Shown piece after piece: positions 10,529 to 19,537 of a stretch of DNA of 64,000 nt. A model generated the notes under the pieces. The model did no database searches. It saw only the letters and a program-made list of their open reading frames with translations, and was not told the origin of the DNA. The DNA lies in the NCBI GenBank assembly GCA_015179125.1, contig WHVA01000009.1:1-64000 (forward strand). The letters are read 5' to 3'. A program made the translations under genes and the position numbers. Source of the stretch: Gautieria morchelliformis (lineage: Eukaryota > Basidiomycota > Agaricomycetes > Gomphales > Gomphaceae). Positions within the stretch are counted from its first letter, which is position 1, and each line of letters starts with the position of its first letter.

Positions 10529-11135
10529 ATATGATCGTTCAATAGCTCGTAGAGCGAAGAGCATAAGTCAATGCTCAAGGGGGAAAGTATGACAGTGCTA
10601 CAGGCAGCGTCATATGAAGGTCACGGTATGGTTGTTCAGTTGCTCCTGCAGGGCAGAGCAGACGTCAGCGCTCAAGGAGGACAGCGTGGCAATGCCCAAC
10701 AGGTAGCGTCATATCGGGGTCACACTCTGATTGCTCGATTACTGGTGGAGAACGGAGCGGACGTCGATGTGCAAGGCGGAGTGCTTGGCGGCAGTGCCCT
10801 GCACTGGCAGGCGGCGTCGCATGGAGGCTGCCACGCGATTGTTCAGTTACTGTTGGAGAATGGAGCCGATGTAAATGCTCAAGGAGGCTAGCATGGCAAT
10901 GCACCGCAGGCGGCGTCGCATGATGGTTACGATACGATTGTTCGGCTGCTCCTGGGGCAGACGTCAATATTCAAAGATGAAAGCATGGCAGTCCCCTGCA
11001 GGCGGCAGCATCAGAGGGCCATGATATGATTGTTCGATTACTCCTGGAAAAGGGAGCGGATGCGAACGCTCAAGGAGGAGCGCATGGCGGTGCGCTGCAG
11101 GCGGCCTCGGTCGCGGGCCACCGGATAAGATCGTT
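10529..11135 (+). pseudogene. ankyrin-repeat array, plus strand, decayed
   Basis: About six ankyrin repeats can be followed: VNAQGGKYDSA, LQAASYEGHGMVVQLLLQGRADV, NAQQVASYRGHTLIARLLVENGADV, LHWQAASHGGCHAIVQLLLENGADVNAQGG, APQAASHDGYDTIVRLLL, then a shifted tail. Breaks include TAG codons near 10543 and 10888 (the latter fits CAG to TAG) and several frame changes. This looks like the C-terminal sensor array of a fungal NLR-type protein. No NTPase domain precedes it. Confidence 0.8.
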
Positions 11136-12200
11136 TGGTTGCTCCACACCGCGGAATTGTTGCGGTGGTCTAAGCCAATTACAATGCGTAGGTAGTACCC
11201 AGTGCTGAACAAGCCAAGTGAAATGTAGTACCCCCTTCACATAACGTTTGATTGTTTTTGGCTTAAAGTTGCTTATAGCATTATTTGAAGACGTGAGAAT
11301 AATAACTGACCAAAGGTATACATGTAGTGGGTGGACATAACGTACATACATGGATAATCCGAATCCCCTATTCCATAGCTATAGCATTCCATGGCGATGT
11401 CTTAGTACCGAAACAGACAGGGTGACGGACTATTTGTCTGCAGAAGTCGAATGCCTTCAAATTCACTAGGCTACAGTGCTTGAGCTTAGTTTTGTCAAGA
11501 ATGTGGTTGCAGGGAGACGAGCAGGATCATGATGCGCTCGACGAGAACGGTCTGGCGTACTTCACGGCTTCACCGCCAGATTTCACAGATGCGCAGTCCT
11601 CAGATGGGGGATATGCTAAAGGAGTCAGATGGCGAGAATGTTTTCCAGCTGTAGCTATGCAGCCTGTGCTGGCGGCCGCGGAGAGTTGAGCTTGCAATGG
11701 CGCTGCTGCGATGCAATACTGAACAGAGGCATCAAAGAGCTACGGCGTCAGGAGTCGGAGACGTGGCTCGGGCGAGAATGGATGATGATTACTGTAAGGC
11801 GCTAGCTTATGCGAACCAGGAATCGCTCCCCTAATGCAAAATGATGATCTAGTGACAGACTACCTAGTATGCAAAATCAATATTTATGTAAATTTACAGA
11901 AGATGGAAAATCGTGCTAGTACGCGGAACTGATCACAGCGCAGTGCAACCCATCACGATCAGTAATCCATGCATGAGCAAAACTAGATGACACATAAAAG
12001 AAAGCTGACAAGGGTTCCCAGGTTTGATGGCAGAGAAGGTCCAGGTGGTACAGCAGCATCAACACAATTTTATGGTAGATTATATCCTCTAAGATTTACA
12101 ATGTCGAGATTTGAGTCTAGGAAACGATAGCATTCAAAGCAGATTGAGCTCGGATATGCACAATGTGGTGCAAGTAGTCACGAAAATGGAATCCTGGCAG
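11136..12200. other. intergenic, no gene recognised
   Basis: A 69-codon plus frame at 11480-11689 has no domain and no supported splice partners. The last few hundred bases may hold the 3' untranslated region of HUB1, which is transcribed toward this side. Confidence 0.5.
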
Positions 12201-12611
12201 CTAGTACATCTCCAAACTCATGCCATCGTGAATCTCATAGTCTGCTAGCGTTATGTGGTCCTTGTAAATCGTGTACCTGAAAGGAAGATAGATTAGTCGC
12301 TGCCCGTCGATACGAAGCTGGAAAGATGACTCTGTTCATACCATTTCTTCAGTTGAACCTTGGAGGCATCTGTGCCAGTTTGTGCGGCAATGAGTTTCTT
12401 CAAGTCGCCCACAGTATCATCGGGGCTACACTTGACTCTCACTGCAAGTTCGAAGGTGATCAGCCAAAGGGTGGCGAGTGTAGCGCTCCACAATCAGTAC
12501 CTTTCCGCCCAAGACGGTCGTTCGCGATGACCTGTACATGAGTGAGAATGTTTGCTCTGTTCTATTATCCAGCGGCAGAACGATGCTAGGACCTACCTCG
12601 ATCAGTGGCAT
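12201..12611 (-). CDS. HUB1: ubiquitin-like modifier Hub1/UBL5
   Basis: Four exons join cleanly: 12611-12597, 12531-12501, 12441-12342 and 12276-12201, with GT..AG introns of 59-65 bp, giving 73 residues. Exon 1 reads MPLIE, and the next exons give ANDRLGRKV and [20 protein letters not shown], followed by [20 protein letters not shown]. This is the Hub1 fold, at the family's usual length of about 73. Hub1 is a non-covalent ubiquitin-like protein that binds spliceosomal proteins such as Snu66 and affects 5' splice-site choice. Known homologues end in two tyrosines plus one residue (YYx); this one ends Met-Tyr. The gene faces GEP4 with only 71 bp between start codons. Confidence 0.96.
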
Positions 12612-12682
12612 TTGAGGAGGCTGAAGTAAAGGTTTAGCGCTGGTGCCACGGAGGCTGCCGAGTCACTTTTGAACAAGCTGTT
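12612..12682. promoter_or_regulatory. compact bidirectional promoter between HUB1 and GEP4
   Basis: Only 71 bp lie between the divergent ATG codons, so both 5' leaders and the core promoters must overlap here or extend into the coding regions. I see no TATA box. Confidence 0.6.
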
Positions 12683-13657
12683 ATGCCGTTCAACTTGGCT
12701 GGTACCCTCGCAGTATTCCACGCCTTAGTACGACCGCGTCTCATCATTCCAAACCTCACAGTTCAGGGTGCGTCTCCACGAACCCTTGTTCTTTTTCAAG
12801 CTGACAGCTTTTTGTAGACAGACATTCGCTCTCTCAACTTTGCGGCTTTCAGACGAGCAGGTTACAAAGGTGTTGTTCTAGATAAAGATAATTGTCTAGT
12901 CAGTATCTTAAAATGGATGCCCAATCCTAACCTGAATGACCTGTGCTCGTTTCTCTAGACATTACCCCATCAAGATACCTTGATCCCCGAACTTGATGTC
13001 AGAATGTCTTGATTAATTTCAAATCTGTTCGTATACTAATAAAATATTAGACTGCTTGGAGGGAACTCAAGCACGAATTTGATGCTCACAACCTACTTAT
13101 TGTGTCCAACTCAGCCGGGACACGTTACGACGCTGGTGGACTTGCGGTTAGTGTGAATCACTCTCACTTCCCCTTCATTTTTTAATGTCGTTCTTTTTCA
13201 CACTGTCCTTCTACAGGCCGAATCAGTCTCTCATAATTTAGGGGTTCCAGTGTTGCGACATTCTTCCATGAAACCTTCTCGTCGGACCATGACGGCAATC
13301 CAACGATACTTCGCTTCCATCTGCTCACCAGCACCTGATCCTGGGCAGCTGATAGTGATTGGCGACCGCGCTTTAACAGATGTAGTGCTGGCCAACAGAC
13401 TGGGTGCTTACAGCGTCCTCGTGAGTCGAGATTGGAAATCGGCGGTAATGTCACGAGCAGCCGGGGCTTCCGAACGCGCCGCAGTGAGTTTAGCGCAATG
13501 GTTGTCGCCTGCGCCACAGGCGGTGTCGGGTAGCTCGGACTTCGTCAAAGAAGTTGGAAAGCAGAAGGATGAGGTGAAGGTGAACCATTCTGGCAGTACG
13601 TGGACATGGGCAGGGCGAGCACTGGGGATAGGGCCAAATTCAGGAAAACGCTGTTGA
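12683..13657 (+). CDS. GEP4: mitochondrial phosphatidylglycerophosphate phosphatase (HAD family)
   Basis: Five exons are readable, with introns starting after ...TTCAGG, ...TGTCTA, ...CTTGAT and ...CTTGCG and ending in AG before ACATTCGC, ACATTACC, ACTGCTTGG and GCCGAATC. The protein starts MPFNLAGTLAVFHALVRP, then VVLDKDNCL (HAD motif I, catalytic aspartates), HNLLIVSNSAGT (motif II), HSSMKPSR (motif III lysine) and VIGDRALTDVVLANRLGAYS (motif IV). This order is that of Gep4, which dephosphorylates phosphatidylglycerophosphate to phosphatidylglycerol in the matrix-side cardiolipin pathway. The stop is at 13655-13657. The C-terminal tail is variable and polar. Confidence 0.94.
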
Positions 13658-14238
13658 TCCTGTGGGTATGTGAATGCCAAACTCGCGTCAACTTTAACCC
13701 TAGGTACAACCTTCTATTTCGGCCAGCAGACCAGAGGATCTACTTTCATTCCTCGGCGAAAGTGCAGGATACTACGAACATCCGGTTGGGCCTATACGCA
13801 TAGACGCTGACAGCCTGTTCTCTCGGAATGAAATAGCCGCACGGCTCCTTTTGCTATCCACTTCTTCACCGTCCAGCGAGATTATCTTGCATTCGTGTTC
13901 TAGGGGATGAACTCGGTGGAAAGCGTTCGCCTGTCTGCTAGTCAGCCGGTCTCGATTCATGACTCTACTCTATGGCTTGGCTAGCGCCATCGTCTTAAAG
14001 GCCGGCCTGAGGCTATCCATGCTTTGCATTTCTAGATCGCGAGACCATACGGCTGCAACTAATATCCATCAGAGACCCTGTTGGGCATAAGCGCTGAAGT
14101 CACCTTTCTTAGTCCCCTTTATCATCGTCACATTTTCCTCGTCCATTTGACCAGGTCTGCTGAGGAAGATGTTGGAAACTGTTCCTTGAGTGGCCGTACA
14201 ATCACAAACATTGTCTGCTTGACGCCGGCTATCATCTG
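13658..14238. other. intergenic, no gene recognised
   Basis: This holds the 3' side of GEP4 and the promoter region of the peroxidase gene. Short frames here have no domain. Confidence 0.5.
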
Positions 14239-14239
14239 C

Positions 14240-14246
14240 TATAAAG
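14240..14246 (+). promoter_or_regulatory. TATA box of the DyP peroxidase gene
   Basis: TATAAAG lies about 45 bp upstream of the start codon at 14291, within CTGCTATAAAGGGATC. Position and sequence fit a TATA box with a short 5' leader. Confidence 0.45.
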
Positions 14247-14290
14247 GGATCAGTTTTCTGTAGTCCTCACTCACTCTCAACCCACTTAGC

Positions 14291-16081
14291 ATGTCTACTC
14301 CAACTCTTGATCTAACGAATATACAAGGAGATATCCTGTGAGTTCTCATAGGCCTCTTGTCATTAACCCTTTCTCAACGCCAGCTGTCGCGGTAGACAAG
14401 GTCTCCCTAAGAGGGTTCAATCGTTCATATTTTTCACCATCACGAATCCCACAGAATTCCGACAGCGCCTCAAAGCCATCATCCCGTTAATCACGACTAC
14501 CACCCAAGTACTTGCAGACGAGGCCGCGATAGCTGCGCACAAAGAGAGTGGCGCCGGCGGACTGCTTACCCTCACGGGCACGAATATCGCATTCTCTTCC
14601 AAGGGTTTAATTGCCGTTAGTCTCAACATTTCTGACAGGAGATAAGCTTATGTGCATGCTCCCAGCTCGGTGTCGCTGACCAACTTGGTGACGATATTTT
14701 CACACGCGGCCAACTCGACGACGCCCGTAAGTCATCCGCTGATGGTGGAATTGCTGATCCAGGCACCCCTGTGGACGGCGGCGGTATTGACCCTGCTTGG
14801 GATCCCCTTTTCAAGAAAACCATCCATGGCGTCTTCAATGTCACAGGTGACTCCAAGCTCACAATTACCGCTCGCATAACTGTGATCGAGAGTATCCTCG
14901 CCACTGCCATTAACATTCTCGGCCAAGTTGACGGAAATGTCAGGCCTGGTAATGAGGCTGGTCACGAGCATTTTGGATTCCAGGATGGCCTGAGCCAGCC
15001 GCCCATTATCGGATTTAGAAGTCCTAACAAGGGAGAAATCGCCACCAATCCTGGGATCATTCTTCTAGGGGAGGGTGGCGACATTGTCAGCCGTCCCCCT
15101 TGGGCAAAGGATAGCTCTTTCCTCGCATTCCGCAAGCTAAAACAGCTTGTTCCTGAATTCAATGACTTCTTGACCCGGAACCCAATTCTGAATGGTGGTT
15201 CGACACCTGCTGAAGGAAGCGAACTCCTCGGTCTGTTCCAACTGTTATCTCATCAAAGTTAATTATTTAGTGCGGATTTGTAGGTGCGAGACTAGTCGGA
15301 AGGTGGAAGAGCGGTGCGTTGCATTGTGGCCGTCACTTGCCGTGTCTTTCTGATAGCGGCTATTGTAGGCGCTCCCATTGACCGAGATCCGATCCACGAT
15401 AACCCAGTCGATGCCGGAGACGTAAATAAAGTTAACGATTTTGATTATTCCGACGATCCAAACCAGATCAGATGTCCCTTCGCTAGTCACCTTCGCAAGA
15501 CGAATCCTCGAAACTCTGCGTTTCCGGGTCTGGTTAACGTGCAGTTTTCGCGTATAATACGACAAGGCATTCCTTACGGTCCAGAGGTTACTCAGGCTGA
15601 ATCGTCCTTGGCGACCACGCAGCATGACAGAGGCTTGCTCTTTGTTCGTGGAACTGATCCGTGTAATTTTTGCTGATTCCTAACGGTTGCATCCACATAG
15701 GCTAGCTACCAGAGCAACCTCGCCAAAGGATTCCATTTTGTCCAAAGAAGTAAGTCAACCAACTCCTGCTCTTAGCGAATCCTGCTCACTCGCGACGCTT
15801 CTCAGCTTGGTCTAACAACCCCGGCTTTCCACCTCCGGTGGGAACGCTTCCGGTTAACGGCTTTGATCCAATAGTAGGGTTTTCTGTACTTCAGGTTGCC
15901 GGTGGCTCACTCCCGAGAACAGATTGGGCAGCAAGCCAATGACGCCAGATTTATTACTGGAACAAATCCGGAGAAGCTAACAGAGAGCCTGGCTCTGCCT
16001 AAACTTTTCGTAGTTCCCCGCGGTGGAGAATATTTCATCGTACCTTCTATTTCTGCCTTGAAGGGAACGTTCTCTTCCTAG
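14291..16081 (+). CDS. DyP-type heme peroxidase
   Basis: The start MSTPTLDLTNIQGDIL and every later exon join in frame through short GT..AG introns (for example after GATATCCT, TAATTGCC, CTCCTCG, AAGAGCG, CTCTTT, CAAAGAA and CCAATA). Key blocks in order: GLPKRVQSFIFFTI, the DyP signature HEHFGFQDGLSQP with the catalytic Asp (about 14960-15000), CPFASHLRKTNPR with the proximal heme-ligand His (about 15474), RQGIPYGPEV, DRGLLFASYQSNLAKGF, and NPEKLTESLALPKLFVVPRGGEYFIVPS near the end. No signal peptide is seen at this start, so the enzyme may be intracellular or use another route. DyPs oxidise dyes and phenolics with hydrogen peroxide. Length is about 450-500 residues, normal for fungal members. 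Confidence 0.94.
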
Positions 16082-17863
16082 GTGTTCCCTAGGGACGTCT
16101 CGCGAGACCGACTTCAGACATTTTACTAGACAGTGATGACAGTTCCACCTTGGGGGCTGTGATGTCAGCTCAATTAACTATCTAGTATCTTTGGACAGTT
16201 GTCTCGCCAGTGGATTCATTTATCCAGTCAATAGTATGTGTCTTGATGGGCAATGCCTTGTTGTATTACACTGCAATCACGGAATCGGGATCAGGACTTC
16301 AAGGCGCTGGTCTTGGGAAGAGATGATCAATTTTTGGGCTTGTGGAACAGGCCTCACATGCATGGCCTTGTGAGACGGTCCTATCTCTGAGTCATCACAG
16401 GCCGGAGACCTAGACCAAGTACTCTCCTCACATGAGACGGTTCGAGTTTCATGGATACCCTTTCTCACCAAGATTTATGACACTGAATGGTTATCTATGT
16501 AATCAGTGTTTCAGGTGCTGGTTCCCCGAAGACCATAATACTAATCTGTTAATCAATACGTGAGAGTTTTGTGTCACCACTTGGTTTGACTCTACTCTTC
16601 GCTCTCGAGGGCAGTCTGCTTCCTTTCTAGTCCGAACCTGTCCAGTAGGAGCGTACGAGCGTCGACCCCCGGAAATCAGACGAAATCCTTTGCTCGTCAC
16701 AGGCCTTGGGTAATCCCCATGATTCCATATCATCACCAAACTATTGGCACTCGAGCCCTCCTCTCCTTACGGGATTATATTATGGGATGTTTTGTTCAAA
16801 TGCGTGAAGACTTCAAGTTCTGCTCTCGCCATTGTTGTACATCAATCACACGCGATCACGACTAGCATAGCGGCCTACACAATTTACGACTTGAAATATC
16901 AAACATAAATATTGATGAAGCCCATAGTACTTATCCGCAGCGAGATCACTGTTCCATCTAGACAATATATCAGTTCCGCGGTGCATGTACCGCCTTTATG
17001 ATGAGGATTTCCAGACCAAATATATGTGGGGAGTGCATAACTGATGATCCAATATTTTAGCACTCCGACCGTCACCAGCATGCTTTACATTGATCACAAG
17101 GGGATTCTAATTGAAACAGATGATTTAGAAGAATGTATTACGTATGTGAGCTTCAGTTTGCTTCGCCACACCAGGCGTAACAGTTCCGAAGGCTCCGAAC
17201 CAGTGAAGCAAGTTCAAGTCGAAATTAACATAGTGATGGCCTCATAACCGTGGACACACAAGATGGGGATTGAAACAGATGATTAGAAGAATGTATTACG
17301 TATGTGAGCTTCAGTTTGCTTCGCCACCAGTTCCGAAGGCTCCGGACCAGTGAAGCAAGTTCAAGTTGGGCTGCTGATGATGCCGTGCGGACTTACCACG
17401 TGAGGCGTGTGACATCATTGGGTCACCATCAATGATCTGAGGCGCCAGCTAATCTAGCCGAGACTCTCGTTCTTGATACTATATATCCAACGCAAGTGCA
17501 AAGCGATTTCCCCTTCGGTGCGTGGCTGCGGGAAATCTGATGATGTAAGTGGGCAGCCAAGGACCATGGGACAAAGCAGTCGAAAGGGTATCGCACACGC
17601 TTGAAGGTCGTGTATCATTATGTATCGCAATGGAGAGTTATATTTACATAAGTTACTGTAATAATAGCCGTTTCGAAACAATCAAGAAGGAGCAAAACTA
17701 ATTCGACTCGGAAGCGTGTAATATATAGTATGGGGAACCTGCACGGATGGACAACAGCTATGGATATAATGGTGAGATAGAAGAGTTACCAGGGAAAGAT
17801 AATATATAACAAGTACTGCAAGTCGGATTTGGAATAAATATTGGGTTGTGGTTTCGAAATTGT
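16082..17863. other. intergenic, contains a tandem duplication
   Basis: No protein domain was found on either strand. A GGTTCGAG motif at about 16438 resembles a tRNA B box, but no cloverleaf can be drawn. A direct duplication lies at 17100-17367 (listed separately). The right end would be the 3' side of C2H2 gene A. Confidence 0.5.
17100..17367. repeat. tandem direct duplication (two copies, about 166-bp period)
   Basis: Copy 1 (17100-17221) and copy 2 (17266-17367) share GGGATT..TTGAAACAGATGATT, AGAAGAATGTATTACGTATG, TGAGCTTCAGTTTGCTTCGC and CAGTTCCGAAGGCTCCG, then GTGAAGCAAGTTCAAGT. Copy 2 lacks about 14 bases present in copy 1 and a few single bases. The unit has no open frame of note. 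Confidence 0.85.
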
Positions 17864-18807
17864 CTAAGCGCGACGGGACGAAGTATAGTAGTTTTTGGAG
17901 GAACTTGACGAGCCTCGATCGTGGTGATTAGAGGGCTCATCGTCGTCAGCCGGACGGATGCTGCCAGTGTGGGTCAACGTGTGACGGTTCAAATTCGACT
18001 TTGAGTTGAACGATTTCGGGCAGTACGAGCAGACGTGGGCTTAGAAAGACAGCGTTAGGACAGTTGGGGGGCGTGAGTTGGTAAATGACTACTCACGTCG
18101 CTCATCAGTGTGAGTCAACATGTGTTGCTGTAGAAATATTCAGTTCAATGAGTAACACCGCGACATTTGTAAATCCATACATTATAGACACTTTGCCTCT
18201 CCATTCTTCTGCCACAAACAGGGCACTCGAATTTCTTCCTAGCATCGTCGCCGCTCTGCAGTCCCATGGGTAATACATGTCCTCGTACAATACCGGGAGG
18301 TTTGGTGTGAGAGGACGAGACAGGAACCAGACTACCCCCTGCACTTGACGGAGCTAGGACATGGTAAGCGGGCTGGTTGGTGGGTTGTGCCCTAGATGAG
18401 CTTTGAGTACGAGACGACGTATAAGATCTATCGCGATGGTGGGGGGGCGCGATCTCAGAGGAACCTCGGTGTCCATAGTCTTCTTGCCTCGTGCGTGAGG
18501 AAGATTCACGGATCGGGGGTAGCCTGAGGCTAGGCTGTGCATTGTGTGAACTCTGTTGAGTTAGGGCACGTCCCATGCCCCGTAGGTCGTATGTCGGGTC
18601 ACGAGACTCATCGAATTGTTCTGCATGACCGTATGTCAGCTAGGATGAAATCACCATACTGCATCAGAGTAACTTGCCACGCAAAACATCCCGAATTCGT
18701 GGTAGGTCCTGTTCACGGCCTCCTCTGTCGTCTTCCCTTTTAGTGGCACTTCTAGAGCTTTTAGCTGTGTTAGAGCTGTAGTAGTAGTCACGGGAGCCAC
18801 CAGACAT
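17864..18807 (-). CDS. two-finger C2H2 zinc-finger protein A
   Basis: The start ATG at 18807 gives MSGGSRDYYYSSNTAKSS; a serine/arginine-rich region follows. An intron between the two halves of finger 1 restores FECPVCGRRMERQ..YNQHMLTH, exactly C-x2-C-x12-H-x3-H. A second intron then leads to VCSYCPKSFNSKSNLNRHTL with TH after it, also C-x2-C-x12-H-x3-H. The tail is acidic then serine-rich and ends YYTSSRRA. Two adjacent C-terminal fingers and a disordered N-terminus suggest a small DNA-binding regulator. The gene at 31133-32138 has the same plan and a similar tail, so the two are paralogues. The target is unknown. The intron near 18700 is the least certain. Confidence 0.82.
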
Positions 18808-18833
18808 TTCGTTAACGAGGCGAAGATGCTAGA

Positions 18834-19340
18834 CTAGTGGGCTTGAAAATAAGTGCAGAGGTACAACGTCTTTATACCATTGAAGAGATCGACGCGGAGC
18901 CAAACCAGTCGGTTACCAGGCAAGTAAGGGTGGGAGGCAGGCCGGCCATAGATGATTCGATTTAGACGACTGCATAGCAAACACGAGTTGCCTGAGATAA
19001 CTCCAGCTATGCGCTTGATGCTTGGAAAACCTTTAAATTTTCTATGATGAAACTGACGTTTACAAGAGGCACGGGTATGTGATGTTTCTTCGGAGATGTT
19101 TCTTTCGGGATTGGTGGATGGGCTGCGATAGACCGCCATCTTCTTGAGGCAGGGTGAAATCATGTTTGACTGTGAATGTATGATGCCATGGATTAGTACA
19201 ACATCGTCAAGGAAATCGGACCAGCGTACTAGCGTCTCCTCGTGCACTTCGCAGGTTTGGACCTCCGAATCGCTCTGAATCCAAGATGGAGAACCACGTG
19301 AGATAAAGTAAGTGATGGCCCGATTGTAATTTTGACTCAT
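18834..19340 (-). CDS. hypothetical 168-codon open frame
   Basis: One uninterrupted frame starts with ATG at 19340 (MSQNYNRAITYFISRGS) and ends near 18834. I recognise no domain and no membrane segment. It contains several scattered Cys and His but no ordered motif. It sits between two minus-strand genes and could be a real single-exon gene, a 5' part of the neighbouring C2H2 transcript, or chance. Low confidence. Confidence 0.3.
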   Translation of the reverse strand: MSQNYNRAITYFISRGSPSWIQSDSEVQTCEVHEETLVRWSDFLDDVVLIHGIIHSQSNMISPCLKKMAVYRSPSTNPERNISEETSHTRASCKRQFHHRKFKGFPSIKRIAGVISGNSCLLCSRLNRIIYGRPASHPYLPGNRLVWLRVDLFNGIKTLYLCTYFQAH

Positions 19341-19537
19341 TAGTAGACGATTTCCGTGACTTGAAATGATGATGGTGTTTCAGAGCGGCAAATTCAATTT
19401 GGCAGTGTCGACAACGACAACTATATTACTCTATGTCTATCTATAAAATTTCCCCAAACCTAATCTGTTTTTCAGACCAGGGTAGAAAAAACAATGGATC
19501 TGCAGACCTATACAGTCAAACTACTTATAATAGCCAC

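Noticed and set aside
16430..16460. GGTTCGAG motif resembling a tRNA B box
   Set aside because: No matching A box or cloverleaf could be drawn upstream; not called as tRNA.
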